Assembly (NCBI RefSeq): GCF_030848805.1
Contig: NC_092362.1
Location: 23,383,020 to 23,447,019, forward strand
DNA: 64,000 bases
Direction of reading: 5' to 3'
From: Temnothorax longispinosus
Lineage: Eukaryota > Arthropoda > Insecta > Hymenoptera > Formicidae
The position numbers were made by a program, and so were the translations under genes. The stretch's first letter is position 1, and each line of letters starts with the position of its first letter. Shown one piece after another: positions 12,201 to 24,479 of the stretch. Under the pieces are notes generated by a model. It searched no databases and had not been told where the DNA came from. It worked only from the letters and a program-made list of their open reading frames with translations.

Positions 12201-14120
12201 CTTCATATATAAAACCGCGGTGTCTACAAAATTCTGTGTGTTCAACCCTTTATTTACTACGGAGTGCACTGGCAGATACCGGCGGTTTATCGTCTTTGTC
12301 CACGGATGATACACGGACGGGGCATTCCTGCGAGGAGAATTTTTCCGCAGCTTTCGCCTTTCTTAAAGTTGTCGAAAGCGCGTGCTTCTGAAGCATCCGT
12401 CCGACCGCGGGGGCGGCGACCTTTCACATCGCTTGGCCACGGCGGAAGAGTTACCGGCGTGCAACGTGCTATACGCGCGGCATATTCGATGTAAAAGTAC
12501 TTCTCCCAAGGCTCGTTTGCTCGGCGTCGAAGTTCCAAACGAGTTGCCTTTGAAATCTAACTCGCGCGCTTTGCTCGCTAAGGCAAAACGGCTCGCGCGC
12601 GAGTTACCTGCGCCTCCGCGGCAAGCGAGCCTGCAAATGCATCTATCGGTAAATTTAATGAACGAAAAAAGTTTGTTGAAAATGTTCGATATTTATTGGC
12701 AGTTAACGAACAACCGGCTTGGAATGCAGATCGCTTGATCCGTGGCTAAAAATGTATAGACGAATTTAATCATGTGCAAAATTATTTATCAAAGATAGAG
12801 CTGATACGTACGCTAACGATCAATTACAAGTTTTCATCCGTCATTAACGAAATATTCTAGAATATTCGTATAGATTTTGATAATAATTCATACAATTCGT
12901 ATAGGTCTATGTATGTCCTAAGACAATGCGTTGTCTTCCAAAATTTTCTCATATACAGCAAGAAAACAGAAGACTGTAAAGCAATCTAAACGAAAAAGGT
13001 GCGGACGTCGGAGAAAGGAATGACCGGCGAGAGAAGAAACACAGAAAGGTTTTGCAGTAGAAATTCATTTCACTTTTCCCAGGTTCTTTTTTTATTCACC
13101 CCCGAGAAATCCAGGATCATTTGAAATCAACCCACGGTCCTTTCCTCCTACGTTCTTCACAGTATAGTATATCGCGAGGAAAGAAATCTCGGTAGTGGAC
13201 AGCCGTATCCCCGCCTGGTACCAAGCTCATCGTCCGCAACCCCCTCTCCCTTGCGCCTCGCCATCCTCCGTCTAGCTCGACGTGCAACAACCCCGACGTC
13301 GTTGATCGAGTTTTCATCCCCGGTTTCCTGTTTCCTCCGCCGCGATGGCAAGCGGACCGCCAAGTCGCCACCCTTGGAAGTTTCACCAGCCCCTGCTGAT
13401 TTTTATTCGAGCCACACCGGCTTCGTTTATAACTTCGTTCCTTTCGTGCGGTCGTCGCGATATGCTATCGATCCGCCGATGTACCTGAGGCATTTTACTT
13501 TAGTCCTCCTGTGAAAGCTCATAATGTGAGTTTTCAACCCTTTTCTTTTCCGCAGTCTAGCAGCTTCAAAGCTAGTCATAGATTGACGGTAGACATTATA
13601 TATACATGCACTTATTATGACAAACATATAGATATGGTAGAATGTATTGTGTACATATTTTTGCCAAGTTACGATCTTGCACAGTTCGATGGAAAATGTT
13701 ACATATTTAATCTACTGGCGCGGGGAGTTTTAATCCACTTACGAAGACCGTTTTCTCCTCGTTTGCAGAAGCCTCGCTTCATATTTTGCGCAACAATAGA
13801 GAATCGCCATACTCCATAGTTTCCAGCCGCTTCTGTACATTATCCCGCAGTGGCGGCGATGGCGTCGTAGTAGTTATACGCGATTCATTGTTATACGCCG
13901 TTACTTGGCAAGCAAGAAAGGGTCGCCTGGAGATTCCAGCCAGGCAGCCGACGTGGAGCGTCGTCCTACAATTCGACGCGCATGCGGGCGTCGTCGAGAA
14001 TCGGAATTACCATAACGACATACATATATGTAGGAGAATCGCTGGGATCCCCAGGAAGATCCTTTTACTGCCCGAAATCGTGAATTTCGCGTGACCTTGA
14101 GGGGACCGAAAAGAAGGCAT
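12201..14120. other. GC-richer noncoding stretch with CpG patches
   Basis: CpG-rich patches at about 12260-12620, 13120-13470 and 13830-14100 are separated by AT-rich DNA. Several overlapping ORFs up to 118 codons lie on both strands. None shows a domain, codon bias or splice structure I can support. Possible regulatory DNA. Confidence 0.35.
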
Positions 14121-14628
14121 CGGATTTGGCGGTTGTATATGTGTGTACTTGTGTAGGGTGGATTTTATGTTGCAAGTTATTGCGCGCTTGCAAGTAACTT
14201 GAGGGTTTATAAATTGTTTAGATATAGTTTCTCTTGAGTATTTTTACGAAACCGACACACTTCGTGTCTCGTATTACTGGAAAATTTAATATTAAGTTAA
14301 TATTAATATTATTATATCTTCTGTTTTTCAACAGTTTAGATCGATGTTTTGCATAAATTATATTATACTGCCATGCATTTGTAAAACGCAATAAAATCAA
14401 TACATTTTAATTTTTTTCTATAATTCATGGTTCTTACTTTTTATCATAATTATTTAAAGTATTATTTTTATTAACAATCAGTATAACAACATGGTATTAC
14501 AAGGTTGAACTTTTAATTTGTTAAATATTTAAAGTACTTAATTCCACTTTTAGTTATTGTCCTACTTTAGAAATTTCAAAAGTCGACAACTCCTACATTT
14601 ATCACACGTAGTATATAGGAAGTTAATA
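14121..14628. other. AT-rich noncoding stretch
   Basis: AT-rich; nothing recognised. Confidence 0.5.
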
Positions 14629-14726
14629 TCAAGAGACACGGTAGTGTCTCGCGCCAAGTACGCGCGGAGCGAGACCGACCGTGACTTTTTTACGCAACGC
14701 GACGAGTTGCGAGTACTCGAGATCTG
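14629..14726. repeat. Isolated 100-bp CpG-rich island, probable dispersed repeat fragment
   Basis: A sharply bounded CpG-rich segment embedded in AT-rich DNA. It starts with a perfect 7-bp hairpin (GAGACAC, loop GGTA, GTGTCTC, at 14633-14650) and continues with CGCGCC, CGCGCGGAGCGAGACC and GACGAGTTGCG motifs. Its abrupt edges suggest an inserted repeat fragment rather than a composition gradient. No coding potential; family unknown to me. Confidence 0.3.
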
Positions 14727-17074
14727 ATTACAAATCACAACGGTCTGTACAGTAACTATAGTTAGTCAAACTATAGGTAGTCAAATGTCAAAAAAGTGGT
14801 CAAAAGAGAGTCATAAACAAGATTTCTGGTACAATGTAGAAAACAAATGTTAAAAACGGAAAAAAATAATATTAAAAATATTAAAAAATAAAAATTATGT
14901 GGGATCATTATGTCATCAAATATTTTTTTAATATAGTAAGAAATCCTGTATAGTATAATAATAATTCTCAAAAATCAGAATTAATTTTTACAATATTGTA
15001 TTATAAGGAAGAATTTACGGTATTCTTATTTATAATATCTATAAAATTACAATCATGTAATATTGTAATATAAAGAATACTCTCTGCGAATATTAACGTC
15101 TTACTAATTTTCATTCGTTATACATATAGGTTTCTATAAAAATGTTTAATTTAAATTGTTTCCGCGAATTGTGTATTTGACTTTCCTCTATTTTTAATAA
15201 GGGAAAGGAGAAATTGAATCAGCAACGGTCACTTATTTGTGCGGACGGTTTACATCAAAAGAAGTTAGCCGGAAGACAGTATGCGGTTAGGAGAAATACC
15301 CGCCAATTTCTCTTTTTGACCCGCAATTTTTCACTTCACTCCCATCATCCACGTTGATAAGTTTTCCCAGGAAGACCGTAAAATAAAATGGATGGAACCG
15401 AGAGCTCTGGCGTTACTGTTCAGTTTTTTCCTCGGTTGGCTCGGTGGAAGCCAGAGAAACAAGAATGGGATGAAAAAATACACGAGAAATTCGGCGGTTT
15501 GTCAAAGACAATCAAGAATTTCGAATCAACATAATTGAAACATTCGTATATGGTAAAGCGTGGCTGTAAAAACAGTTTCTTTTCTTCTTGTAATTTCTTC
15601 TTATCTGTCTTATCCGTCTCTCCAGACGGCATGCGAGAGAGGAAAAGAAGTTTTATAGAGGCAATTAAATGCGCGATAAGTACCAATTTAAATACTGGCA
15701 GAAGATATTTGAAATTTGAAACAAAGATCGGTCGCGGGAGGAAACGGCGAAATGGGAAAAGCGAAAGAAAACCTGTGCGATTTATATGGCCGATTTTTAC
15801 GCCGTATTACGCACGGTTAGATCTTCGAAGACCGCAAGAAATTCTCAATTCCGGGCAGGAATCTTCCAAGGATTGTAACGATGCTCGTACATATATGAAT
15901 GCGCTACAGCGTTTCTGGCCTTCGAACGTGCGCGCGATGCTGTCGCGTTTTGCTTTCAAATATCCAAAACTAAGGATCATTTGCTATCATACTTTTCTGA
16001 TAACGCTCAAAATAAGAAAATTTTTACACTTGATATAAAAATATTATCTCATAGTAAATTTAAAAAAATTAATAGTTTTTAATATTGTTAAAGATAACTG
16101 TTGTAAAAACGACTGATATATAATTATACTTATATGTGTGTAAATATACGTTATAGAAAAATAATGTTACTTTTTCTTTCATAATATCGATATAGTAGTC
16201 TATGACTCGATTGGAAATAGTCAATATGATAGATAGGAAGATAAATAAAAACTAAAATCTCTCTCTCTCTTTCTCATACCAAGTATTCGTGACAAAACTG
16301 ATACACAATTTTAAGTTAATATAAGAGTGTTCGTCGATATTGATACATCATTCATATTTTTCCCAACTTATAAAAAAACTAACTAAACTTGTTGTACCAA
16401 ACGATAGTTATAAAAATAACAAATTAGATTGACACTTTATTAAAATATTAACGTCTTGCAATAGAAATATTTTGGAAAGAAGGTAATTGTACAATTATTA
16501 TTTTATCAATTAAACTGAAATATCACATTTTCCAAGTTATTCTCTCATTATTTCCGTTACAGAAATATTCGAAATGTTGTATTATTTGTTAGAAATACAA
16601 ATTCAATTATTTATGAAACTAGAGCATTGGATTAGAGATCGTATCTAGGCTTTTACTTCAGGTACATGAGTTTGATATGCCTTTCTTCTACTAGCAAACA
16701 CATTCATTTAAGGTACCTTAATCTAGTCCATCGTTAACAAAAAGCTCCACTAATAAAGCACCATTATTTAGCCCGGGAGCAAAATATCGGATCACTTCTC
16801 TATGTTCAATAATTTCTCGACGTTGAAGATTGTACCACCGGTATTCGCGTCCGATTGTGTGAGTATCTACGTCCGTCTCGCTGTTTACGATCTAGCTAAA
16901 TGTCTCGAAGTAAGATTAGTTAGACTAATAAAATAAAGCAAATTCCATGAGCAAATAAATTCATTTGCGCATACATATACATATATACAATGAAAGTGAA
17001 GAATTCTTCCAATATCTGTACATCCTATCGTTTAGCAAATATCTGATAATTTACACGTATCTTGAACATACAAA
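14727..17074. other. AT-rich noncoding stretch
   Basis: AT-rich throughout apart from a slightly GC-richer segment around 15540-15960 that carries an unrecognised 167-codon ORF (15535-16038, plus strand). That ORF has no domain I can identify. A short CT run lies at about 16258-16275. Confidence 0.45.
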
Positions 17075-17080
17075 TTTATA

Positions 17081-17651
17081 GCTCAAGTTTGGAGCGTTCT
17101 TGGAGCAAAAATTAAACATTTTTGCTAATCAAAAAGGATTATAAAAGACTTACTTATATAAAAATAATAAAATTATAACAAAAACGTGTGATCATTTTAG
17201 ATTAAACGGATCACTTTCGGATTTTGACTTATTAACAAATTTTCTTTTATTGTCATGGACGTTAAAGATTGTCCTCGCACTGATGTACATTTTGGCACAA
17301 AATGTAGGAACAATCGTTAGGAATTTTTCATGCATATGCAAATACGCGCGAGTACTCTGGATTAAACGGAGCACTTCCGGACCTCGACTATTAATAAACT
17401 ATTATTTTTTTTAACGTAATGGATCTTGAAGATTATCCTCGCACTTGTATATTTTACCAAATCACAAGAATTAGTGTTTTCATACAGATTTTATTTTGTG
17501 TTTTTATTTATCTTTTGTTATTTGTTTAATAATTTTAAGTTGGCTTTTTATTATAATTTTATGGTTTTTTATATTAACATATTTCTCTTTATAATCCTTT
17601 TTAATTAAGGCAATTTTTTACTTTTTCTTCAAAAACGCTCTAAACTTCAAC
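17081..17651. mobile_element. 570-bp non-autonomous terminal-inverted-repeat element
   Basis: The left arm 17081-17145 and right arm 17588-17651 are diverged reverse complements. They share AGTTTGGAGCGTTCTTG-like and AAAAAGGATTATAAA motifs. Inside lie two tandem copies of a roughly 95-bp subrepeat (starts at 17200 and 17360, period 160), each beginning GATTAAACGG and ending CCTCGCACT. There is no transposase, so it would depend on a partner element. The exact ends and target duplication are unclear because both arms are diverged, so the insertion is old. Confidence 0.6.
17200..17458. repeat. Two diverged tandem subrepeats inside the 17-kb element
   Basis: Copy 1 runs about 17200-17293 and copy 2 about 17360-17458. 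Both contain GATTAAACGGA[TG]CACTT, then a T-rich middle, then TGGA followed by AAGATT and CCTCGCACT. The second copy has small insertions in its poly-T tract. Confidence 0.7.
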
Positions 17652-20600
17652 TACATCATACAAACTTATGGCTTTTAATGAATATATTTATAAAACAGTT
17701 TTTCCATATCTTAATTTCTTATAATAATTCATTTTAATGCAAATGGTTGAACAAATATTAACAATATTAATGAATAGAAATTTTATCGTCTATGGATAGA
17801 AATTGGTACCTATGTTAAATACTAAGAATCAGATTTATCAGTTCGGATTCAACAGTCCTAAACGTTAAACGCAATTTATAACTCTGAGATTAAACGTGTA
17901 CAGCGCGTTTAAACGTCTTTCGGATCGCAATTATGTTCGTGAATTCGATCGAATTAACGGCGGCGTCCGCAGGAACGCGAATATCGGCAAAGTTTACCAC
18001 GATTGCGTTTATTAGTCAGAAATTCAAGGCAAGCGGCTTATTCTCGCGTCCTTCCTGCGAATATTCGGGTATACGACATAACACGAGATGCTCGAGGCAC
18101 ATTCAACGAATACTAAAGCCATACTCGGGGAAACTATACCTCTCTTCGCGAGATTAGGAGTGCAACTAGTCGTATAGTTGATTCTGGAGACGTTATAACG
18201 GCTCGGCTGCTAAGACATCGCACGCCAGCAATGGCGCTAAATCTTGCATCTAACGAGCTATTATTATGTAAAACACTTATATATATCATGTTTAATGTAA
18301 TTATGTTATATCCCTTAATGCAATGAGTATGATCAATTTTTCATGCATGATCAAGCTTTTTACGGGCTTTTGTATTTCGAGAACGATTTTAACTAGCTAC
18401 GTTAACTTAGGAAGTAAAATGTAATTTTAAGTGCGTGAATAAAGAATACGAATTTTAGCAGCTTGTATACTCACAATGCCGAACGTGAAGAATAAAATTA
18501 TATGAAATAAATGTTATCATCAGGATGCGCACTCGATTATTCTCAATTGTTTATCGTAATATAAATTTGAATTGAATTGATGTTGTGGCAGAGTTTTGAA
18601 TAGGAGCTTTGTAAACCAGAGAAATCTGATCCATTCGAACTACACAATATCTATTTTGATGTTCATCTATACTATGCGGGACATTTGCGCTTGAAACGAT
18701 CGAAAATTGCGAATCGATAATTGGATCGAGCCCATCACTCCCTCTCTTTTTCTCTCTTTCTCTATCGTGCGCGCACACACATATGTTACCTATATATGTA
18801 CAATCCGCATTCGAATGTGGTGGTCTTGGTATTACGTCGATCCGCGCCGTAATTCCGAGCCATGAATTCCACGCTATCTGCATTGTCATCGTGATAAAGG
18901 AGAAGAAGAGAGTCGATTGGACGTATATCGATGCGTTTTTTACCCCTCAACAGTGGTTTCCGCCAAGCGGAAAGCGCTGCGTTTGTTGCGGTTCAGTGTA
19001 GTGTTAGTATAATTCGTGATCGTTTTTAGTCATGTAATTTCACGTGTAACATATGTTTCTCCTTCATTAAATGGCTATTTAACAACACACAAGTGAAATC
19101 CGGTTTGCATTTTACGCGTGCTCATTTTTTATCCTAACTGGTGGCATTTAGCATAAAAATTTTCACTCATAGACAATATAATTTCTATTTGTTAGTATTG
19201 CTAAAATTATCCTTGAAATTTGGATTACATAACTACTAATTGACTATTAATAATTAATAAAGTATAACTATTAAGAAATATTATTTATATTTTAAGTATT
19301 TTTGTATATTATTATATATAATATCACACGTAATACGCAATAAAATTAAACTAGACAATTATTCTTTGATTTTCTAAAGTTTATGACTTGTAAGATCGCT
19401 AAAGAAATATAGACTGTATGAAAAACATATGTAAATAATTCATGCCTCGATTACGCGCTGCAATATACGGATGCAGCTTACATCGTTACGATGATGGTGG
19501 CAGCAGAAATTAATTAGCTGAACTAATTCGCGATTGTACGCTGATTGACGCATTCTTTCGATGACCTCACTCCAACCACGAGAGCACGTTCCGGATGAAC
19601 TTTGAGATTTCTACGTACAGACGGAAGTAGGTCAAACGAAGTTTTAATCGAGCCATCAGACAGCCCCATGCCTTCGAAAGAGACATCCGACACAATTGAT
19701 CGCTGATGTGCGCGGATGGAATGCAATATGCGCACCGAGCGCATAAGTTAGATTCTATTGTGATATAGTTCTGATGCATTGGCAATTGCAAAATTCGCTC
19801 GCGACACAAGGGATTTACTATTACCAAAGACACACAACATTTCATTGTGTGGCTTTCATTTATAGTATCTACAACAATATAGCTTATAGATTTTTTTCCG
19901 TCTTATTTGAAAAGAAAAATTATAATGCATTTAGAGAAAATATTGTAGTAATTTATGCATACATTTAACATTATATCTATTTGAATTATCTAAGGATTCT
20001 TTCTTCGCAGAAATTACGAAACGTTTTTGCCAAATCACAGAAACAGTTCAAGATATACGACATTCTAGTCGAACGAGGATGTCGCTTAAAAATAAAGAAT
20101 AGCGCCCAAAACAATCTGTCATGATCGAGAACCAATTTCTGCATGGTGAATTGAGTGCATCGCCAAATGTAGACAGCTAGTGTTATTCAAGCTACACAAG
20201 ATAAATGAAAAATGGTAAGAATTATTCCTGAAGTTTTGAACATATACTACTATACGCAATCTACTAAAAAATACACGGATTGAAACACGAGATAATGCGT
20301 AATCGGAACACTCCTTCTTTCCGAACGAATGAACGGAAAGTTCGTATTCACAGCACTTTGTTTTCCTCTTGATTGCTTATCTACAGTCAAGTATTATATA
20401 TAACTCTCTCTCTTTTAAAAAACAAAAATTATGTTATTGTTCACACAACATTAAACAAATCAAACAATTTGCAGACTGCAAATGTATATCTTTGCAATTG
20501 GATTTTTATAAAGCTTTCTTATAAGCTTTCTTATAAGAAGAGATCAGCAAATCGCGAGATCGTTGCCATAATCTCTGTGATTTCCGAAAGTGGATCAACA

Positions 20601-21120
20601 GTAAGTTTTCCGAGACAGCGCGAGGAGGATCGATTCTGCAGGTACCACTGAAATCCAGATAATCCGACTGTATGACGTTCGTCTATCCTCTCAATGATAA
20701 ACCGCGTATTAGTCTAAATCTGGCAAAGGGCACCGCTGATAACTTAGGTGCGGTTTCGTCATGATTCGCTTTTAATATAATATTAATTCGCAATAAAACT
20801 ATTATATTTTTGAATATAATGTGAATTTTTGTACGTTTTAAAGTGAAAGAAACAAAATGAATTATTACGAAAGTGAAATATAAATAAGTAAAATTTTTAT
20901 ATTAACAATTCTTTATAAACTGAAACAAGAACTGAAAAAGTTATTTTGCAAATTTGTCTGTTTTTTTTTTTTATTGTACCGATCAGATATGATATTTTCG
21001 CCATATAAAATATTCAAATTTGGCAAGTTTATTTTTTTTGGAAAATTATTAATGCTTTTATTTCTTCCTTGAAACATTATGGAAACAATTGTTCTTGTTA
21101 AAGAAACTCGTCGATCATCT
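17652..21120. other. Noncoding stretch, mixed composition
   Basis: AT-rich with GC-richer segments at about 17920-18150, 18700-19010 and 19440-19760. A CT-rich run leads into a short GCGCACACACA stretch near 18740-18783. A 13-bp unit is duplicated in tandem at about 20511-20537 (AGCTTTCTTATA twice). No gene recognised. Confidence 0.45.
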
Positions 21121-21840
21121 ATTTATTGAGCCATTTCTTTGATGAAAAAGATTTTGCCAAACTCTAAGGCAAATTTCATGGCGAGCGCAATTTTGGTAGC
21201 AGTTTTCGTTTCATCCATAGCGTTACAACATAGTGTCCGAGTAATTTTGCGAACGAGTAAGTATAGCCGATACGTTCTCCACGGTCCGTCAATTACCGAA
21301 AGTTCGAGTATTGCTCGAACGGAGAGAGACTCGGAAATACGATATAACTTTATCGCGGTCCTTTCGACAATCTCGCCGGAAATGGCCGCAGTGGACGTCG
21401 AGAATCGAACCGGAAGGTTGTCGGCCCGAGGACTGGGCGAAACGCGCGTCCAGAACGTATATTCCGATAGAACAATACGATACGCTACGCGAACGAATAC
21501 GGACCCCTGAGCTCGTACGATTTTCTCCGTACAACGAACAAGTCCCCCCCCCCCCCGTTGGTTGCGATTCGATTCATGTATTTGAATCGTGGCACGCGGG
21601 GAACGAGGGGGCTTATGGGTAGAAAGAAGAGGGATATATCGGACCATCATCGTCGCGCCTGCAATATCCTCTTTACCGAGCAAGCCCCACGAGGCGAATC
21701 GGGTTGATCGAGACGCGGAATTTGGGTAAATCAATGTGAAATTTATCAGATACGATCTGAATTGAATTTGCACATCGACATTTTGCATCCTTTGTGCAAT
21801 GCTATGACACGTATCGAAGGAGCAAAATACCATCTTGAGA
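21121..21840. other. GC-rich segment with a long but unrecognised minus-strand ORF
   Basis: A 236-codon frame is open on the minus strand at 21123-21833. Its translation is serine- and arginine-rich with no domain, signal peptide or conserved motif I can name. Frames of 123 and 103 codons are open on the plus strand over the same DNA. Multiple overlapping open frames point to composition rather than coding. A 13-base C run lies at 21544-21556. Treated as noncoding. Confidence 0.4.
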
Positions 21841-22074
21841 GAAAATATATTATGCTCACAGTTTGACGTATGTCTTGAGAATGCATTTTATATCTGCCGA
21901 TCTGTCTATATTAGCAACTTCATTTCTCTTTTTTATTCCGTCTTAATAGAATCCCTCACAAAAATATTTCACCGCTTTTACACCTCATATAGATCGTTTT
22001 TAGCCCGTTTTATCATTTTTATGTCCGTTTCTTGCACTCTCAAGCACGCGCAGTCTACTGCGAAAGAACATGAT

Positions 22075-22577
22075 GAGTATACGCGAGTATGCGTATGATG
22101 AGTATTTTTGAGTAGATTGTCCGTTTTTAATACTCGTTTTTCAATCGATGAGTGACAACACGTTAATACGTTCCTTTTTTACTCACAAGGATGAGGACGA
22201 AGTAGGTTGTCCGTTTTCAATACTCATTTTTCACCGATTTTAACCCTTACTCTCTAAATTTCTCGGAGTAAAAATTCGGCCGATAGAGTGAGATTTCACT
22301 CTTTTGGAGATCTCACTCCAAAAAGAGTGAAATCTCACTCTATCGGCCGAATTTTCATTCCGAGAAATTTAGAGAGTGTGGTACATACAGGGGGATTTCG
22401 AGTAAGCTCGATTTCTATCCATCGAAATTTCTCATAAATTCTGAAAGACTCCCACTCCTTATCTCCTCATCCTTATCTCTAAATTGAAGTACATTTATTC
22501 TACAAACACAGCACGTATTTAACACTCAAAAATACTCATAAGAATACGTTATTACTACTCGGACATACTCGTACGCA
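22075..22577. mobile_element. 500-bp foldback element built on GAGTA/TACTC motifs
   Basis: The outer arms share a perfect 16-bp inverted repeat (ATGAGTATTTTTGAGT at 22098-22113; its complement at 22524-22539) within more diverged arms that also contain CGAGTATG-like repeats. The interior has two direct repeats 90 bp apart (22111-22143 and 22201-22233) and a long central hairpin (22249-22377). No coding capacity. It resembles Foldback-like or MITE elements with repetitive arms. Ends and target duplication cannot be fixed by eye. Confidence 0.55.
22249..22377. repeat. Central 129-bp hairpin of the 22-kb foldback
   Basis: Arms of about 61 bp are nearly perfect reverse complements with two or three mismatches, both containing ATTCGGCCGATAGAGTGAG and ending in ACTCTCTAAATTTCTCGG at the outside. 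The low divergence contrasts with the weaker outer arms. Confidence 0.8.
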
Positions 22578-23125
22578 ATCCGCTTTAACCACTCGTTTTT
22601 AAGCAAAAGGGGGAGCGCTTTGCGCTCCAAAAACGGGTTGTACTCATTGAACCAAATGCACGTTTTTATTACTCAAACTGACCGTATTCGCGATCCAAAA
22701 ACGGTGAAAAATTTCTATAAGGGAATATCACACTTTTATACATATAGTGAATAATAAACCGGTATTGAATCATCATGTAATAGCGATTCGTTAATTAAAT
22801 CGTACAATTGTTAAATCACGGTATCACTCCGAAATCTTCCAATAATTTATTCGCGTCCAAAGTCATAGTCGATTATCGGATTGACGTTCCACCACGAGCT
22901 TCTTGTTCTCGTGATTCCCTCGTTAAATGAACTTTTGTAAATGGTGGAATGTCGTTCGTCACGGCTGCGTTCACTCGGTGAGACCGCGAATAGCTGAAAA
23001 CTCGAAACGATCGTGCAGCCTGCGGCTGATGGGGTAGGATCCTATCGAAGTTCTTCGATCATCGCAATTATGCTTAAATACCGCCCGTGGAGACGATAAA
23101 TTGCTACACGCGTCCTCGTGGTTCG
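22578..23125. other. Noncoding flank of the foldback
   Basis: Contains more scattered ACTC/GAGT motifs and a short GC hairpin (GGAGCGCTTTGCGCTCC near 22612-22628), suggesting repeat-derived sequence may extend to about 22700. No gene seen. Confidence 0.4.
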
Positions 23126-23356
23126 ATGTTTCGAACTGACAATGAGTTAGCCCATAATCCAACTAAGTTTGAACGTAAATTCGACTTATATGACATTTTT
23201 AATAACCCTTTATCTAAGGTTATTCCTGATAAAATGAACAATGACAAAACAATATTGTTGATAGCTTTGCTATCTTATTTCGTATTTACGATTTCATACC
23301 TTACCAGAAACAAAAGCAAAGCAGCCACAAAAGAAAAAACATGGAATAAGGACTAA
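23126..23356 (+). CDS. Unrecognised 76-residue ORF with one membrane segment
   Basis: The ATG-initiated frame begins MFRTDNELAH; the frame is open further upstream but without an earlier ATG. A hydrophilic N-terminal half (about residues 1-41, rich in N, K, D) is followed by an 18-residue hydrophobic stretch (TILLIALLSYFVFTISYL) and a short lysine-rich tail. This layout would suit a small single-pass membrane or tail-anchored protein. I do not recognise the family. The start context is weak and no splice partners or neighbours support it, so it may be a pseudogene fragment, a captured foreign sequence or chance. No function is proposed. Confidence 0.2.
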   Translation: MFRTDNELAHNPTKFERKFDLYDIFNNPLSKVIPDKMNNDKTILLIALLSYFVFTISYLTRNKSKAATKEKTWNKD

Positions 23357-23961
23357 TGATTTCTCTTTAAACGGACGAAAATTTACAAAGCAATCTTCCG
23401 TTATCTATTACTCAAACAATATTGAATTTTTATACAGGCATGCACCCGTTTCTACAAAATTGCAAATAAATCACCGTATAAACATATAGAACGTTTATAC
23501 ACACACACGGCGCTCTATTCATAATGCCAACTGGAATATAAGGCATTGCAGAAGAACATACATTTTCTCGCAAAATTACTGAAGCTTTAAGAAACAAGCG
23601 GAGATTAATTGAGAAATCCAATTTATAATTTATCTGGCAGTACCAATTAATTTTAACAGAAAAATGAAAGTCTCAACGAGCAATATTGCATTTTGTTGTA
23701 CTATTGGAAAACGAAACTATTGCACGCGGAGAAAGAACGTAGTACTTTACAGAAAGGACATAGTAATCAGAGCGCGCGATACGTTACATACCACTTCGTC
23801 GTACTTCAAGAAATTACAGAGCCAGAGCTCTTGCAGATTAAAAGTGCGATTAAAGATGACGTGTATTTAAAAAATGTAGGTAGGCGGATAAAAAAGATAT
23901 AGGCGTTGGAAAGCGGAATATCGTCGTGGTGTTTACAGGATAATCCGCAGCGTCAGAAGAT

Positions 23962-24016
<55 letters not shown>

Positions 24017-24440
24017 AGGCGCAAAATCGAGTAATAAATTTAATGCTAAGTACACAAGACCCTCCACAGATATCCACGAAGCGTCTACTTCATTGTTTGA
24101 AGAGGTACAAGCTCGTCTACGTATTATAGCGTAAGGCATAATACATGGGCTTTCGAGAACTCCTCCAGAGAGTTTACCTTTCGACGGAAGATAATTACCT
24201 TTAAAGCCGGCAGCCGCGGATTTACGTGTGATCATCCTCGACTGACGTTACTGCAGGCCATCGAGAAGTTCAGGAAGGAACACGAGCGCCCCGCTTTATG
24301 AGTAAGTGTATTCCAGTGATACGCCATTATTTTTGCAACGCTTTTCCGCTCAATTCCACTGCGCTTCCATTACGCAAAATTATCCAGAACGGAGTTAGTT
24401 GGAAAGGAAAATCACTAGTGAGGTAGGAGACATATTAATT
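23357..24440. other. Noncoding stretch with GA microsatellite
   Basis: AT-rich. It includes a GA microsatellite (separate entry). The short plus-strand frame at 23693-23902, ending TEPELLQIKSAIKDDVYLKN..., looks protein-like in composition but has no recognisable family. A possible AG acceptor (TACTTTACAG) lies within it near 23754. Confidence 0.35.
23963..24016. repeat. GA dinucleotide microsatellite
   Basis: About 27 nearly uninterrupted GA units with one AAAGA interruption near 24001-24004. Confidence 0.95.
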
Positions 24441-24479
24441 TGAGATAAGTAATATAGTGAAGTAAGTCCTTCGAGAGTG

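Noticed and set aside
15535..16038. 167-codon plus-strand ORF
   Set aside because: No domain, signal peptide or splice partner; basic residue-rich translation without a family resemblance.
21123..21833. 236-codon minus-strand ORF
   Set aside because: No recognisable domain; plus-strand frames of 123 and 103 codons overlap it in GC-rich DNA, so length is explained by composition.
23963..24016. CRISPR-like or coding repeat
   Set aside because: Simple GA microsatellite; no spacers anywhere in the window resemble a CRISPR array.
24061..24110. Minus-strand SWIS motif as the missing dpr exon
   Set aside because: TCGTGGATATCTG reads SWIS but lacks the following basic residues and has no suitable acceptor directly before it.
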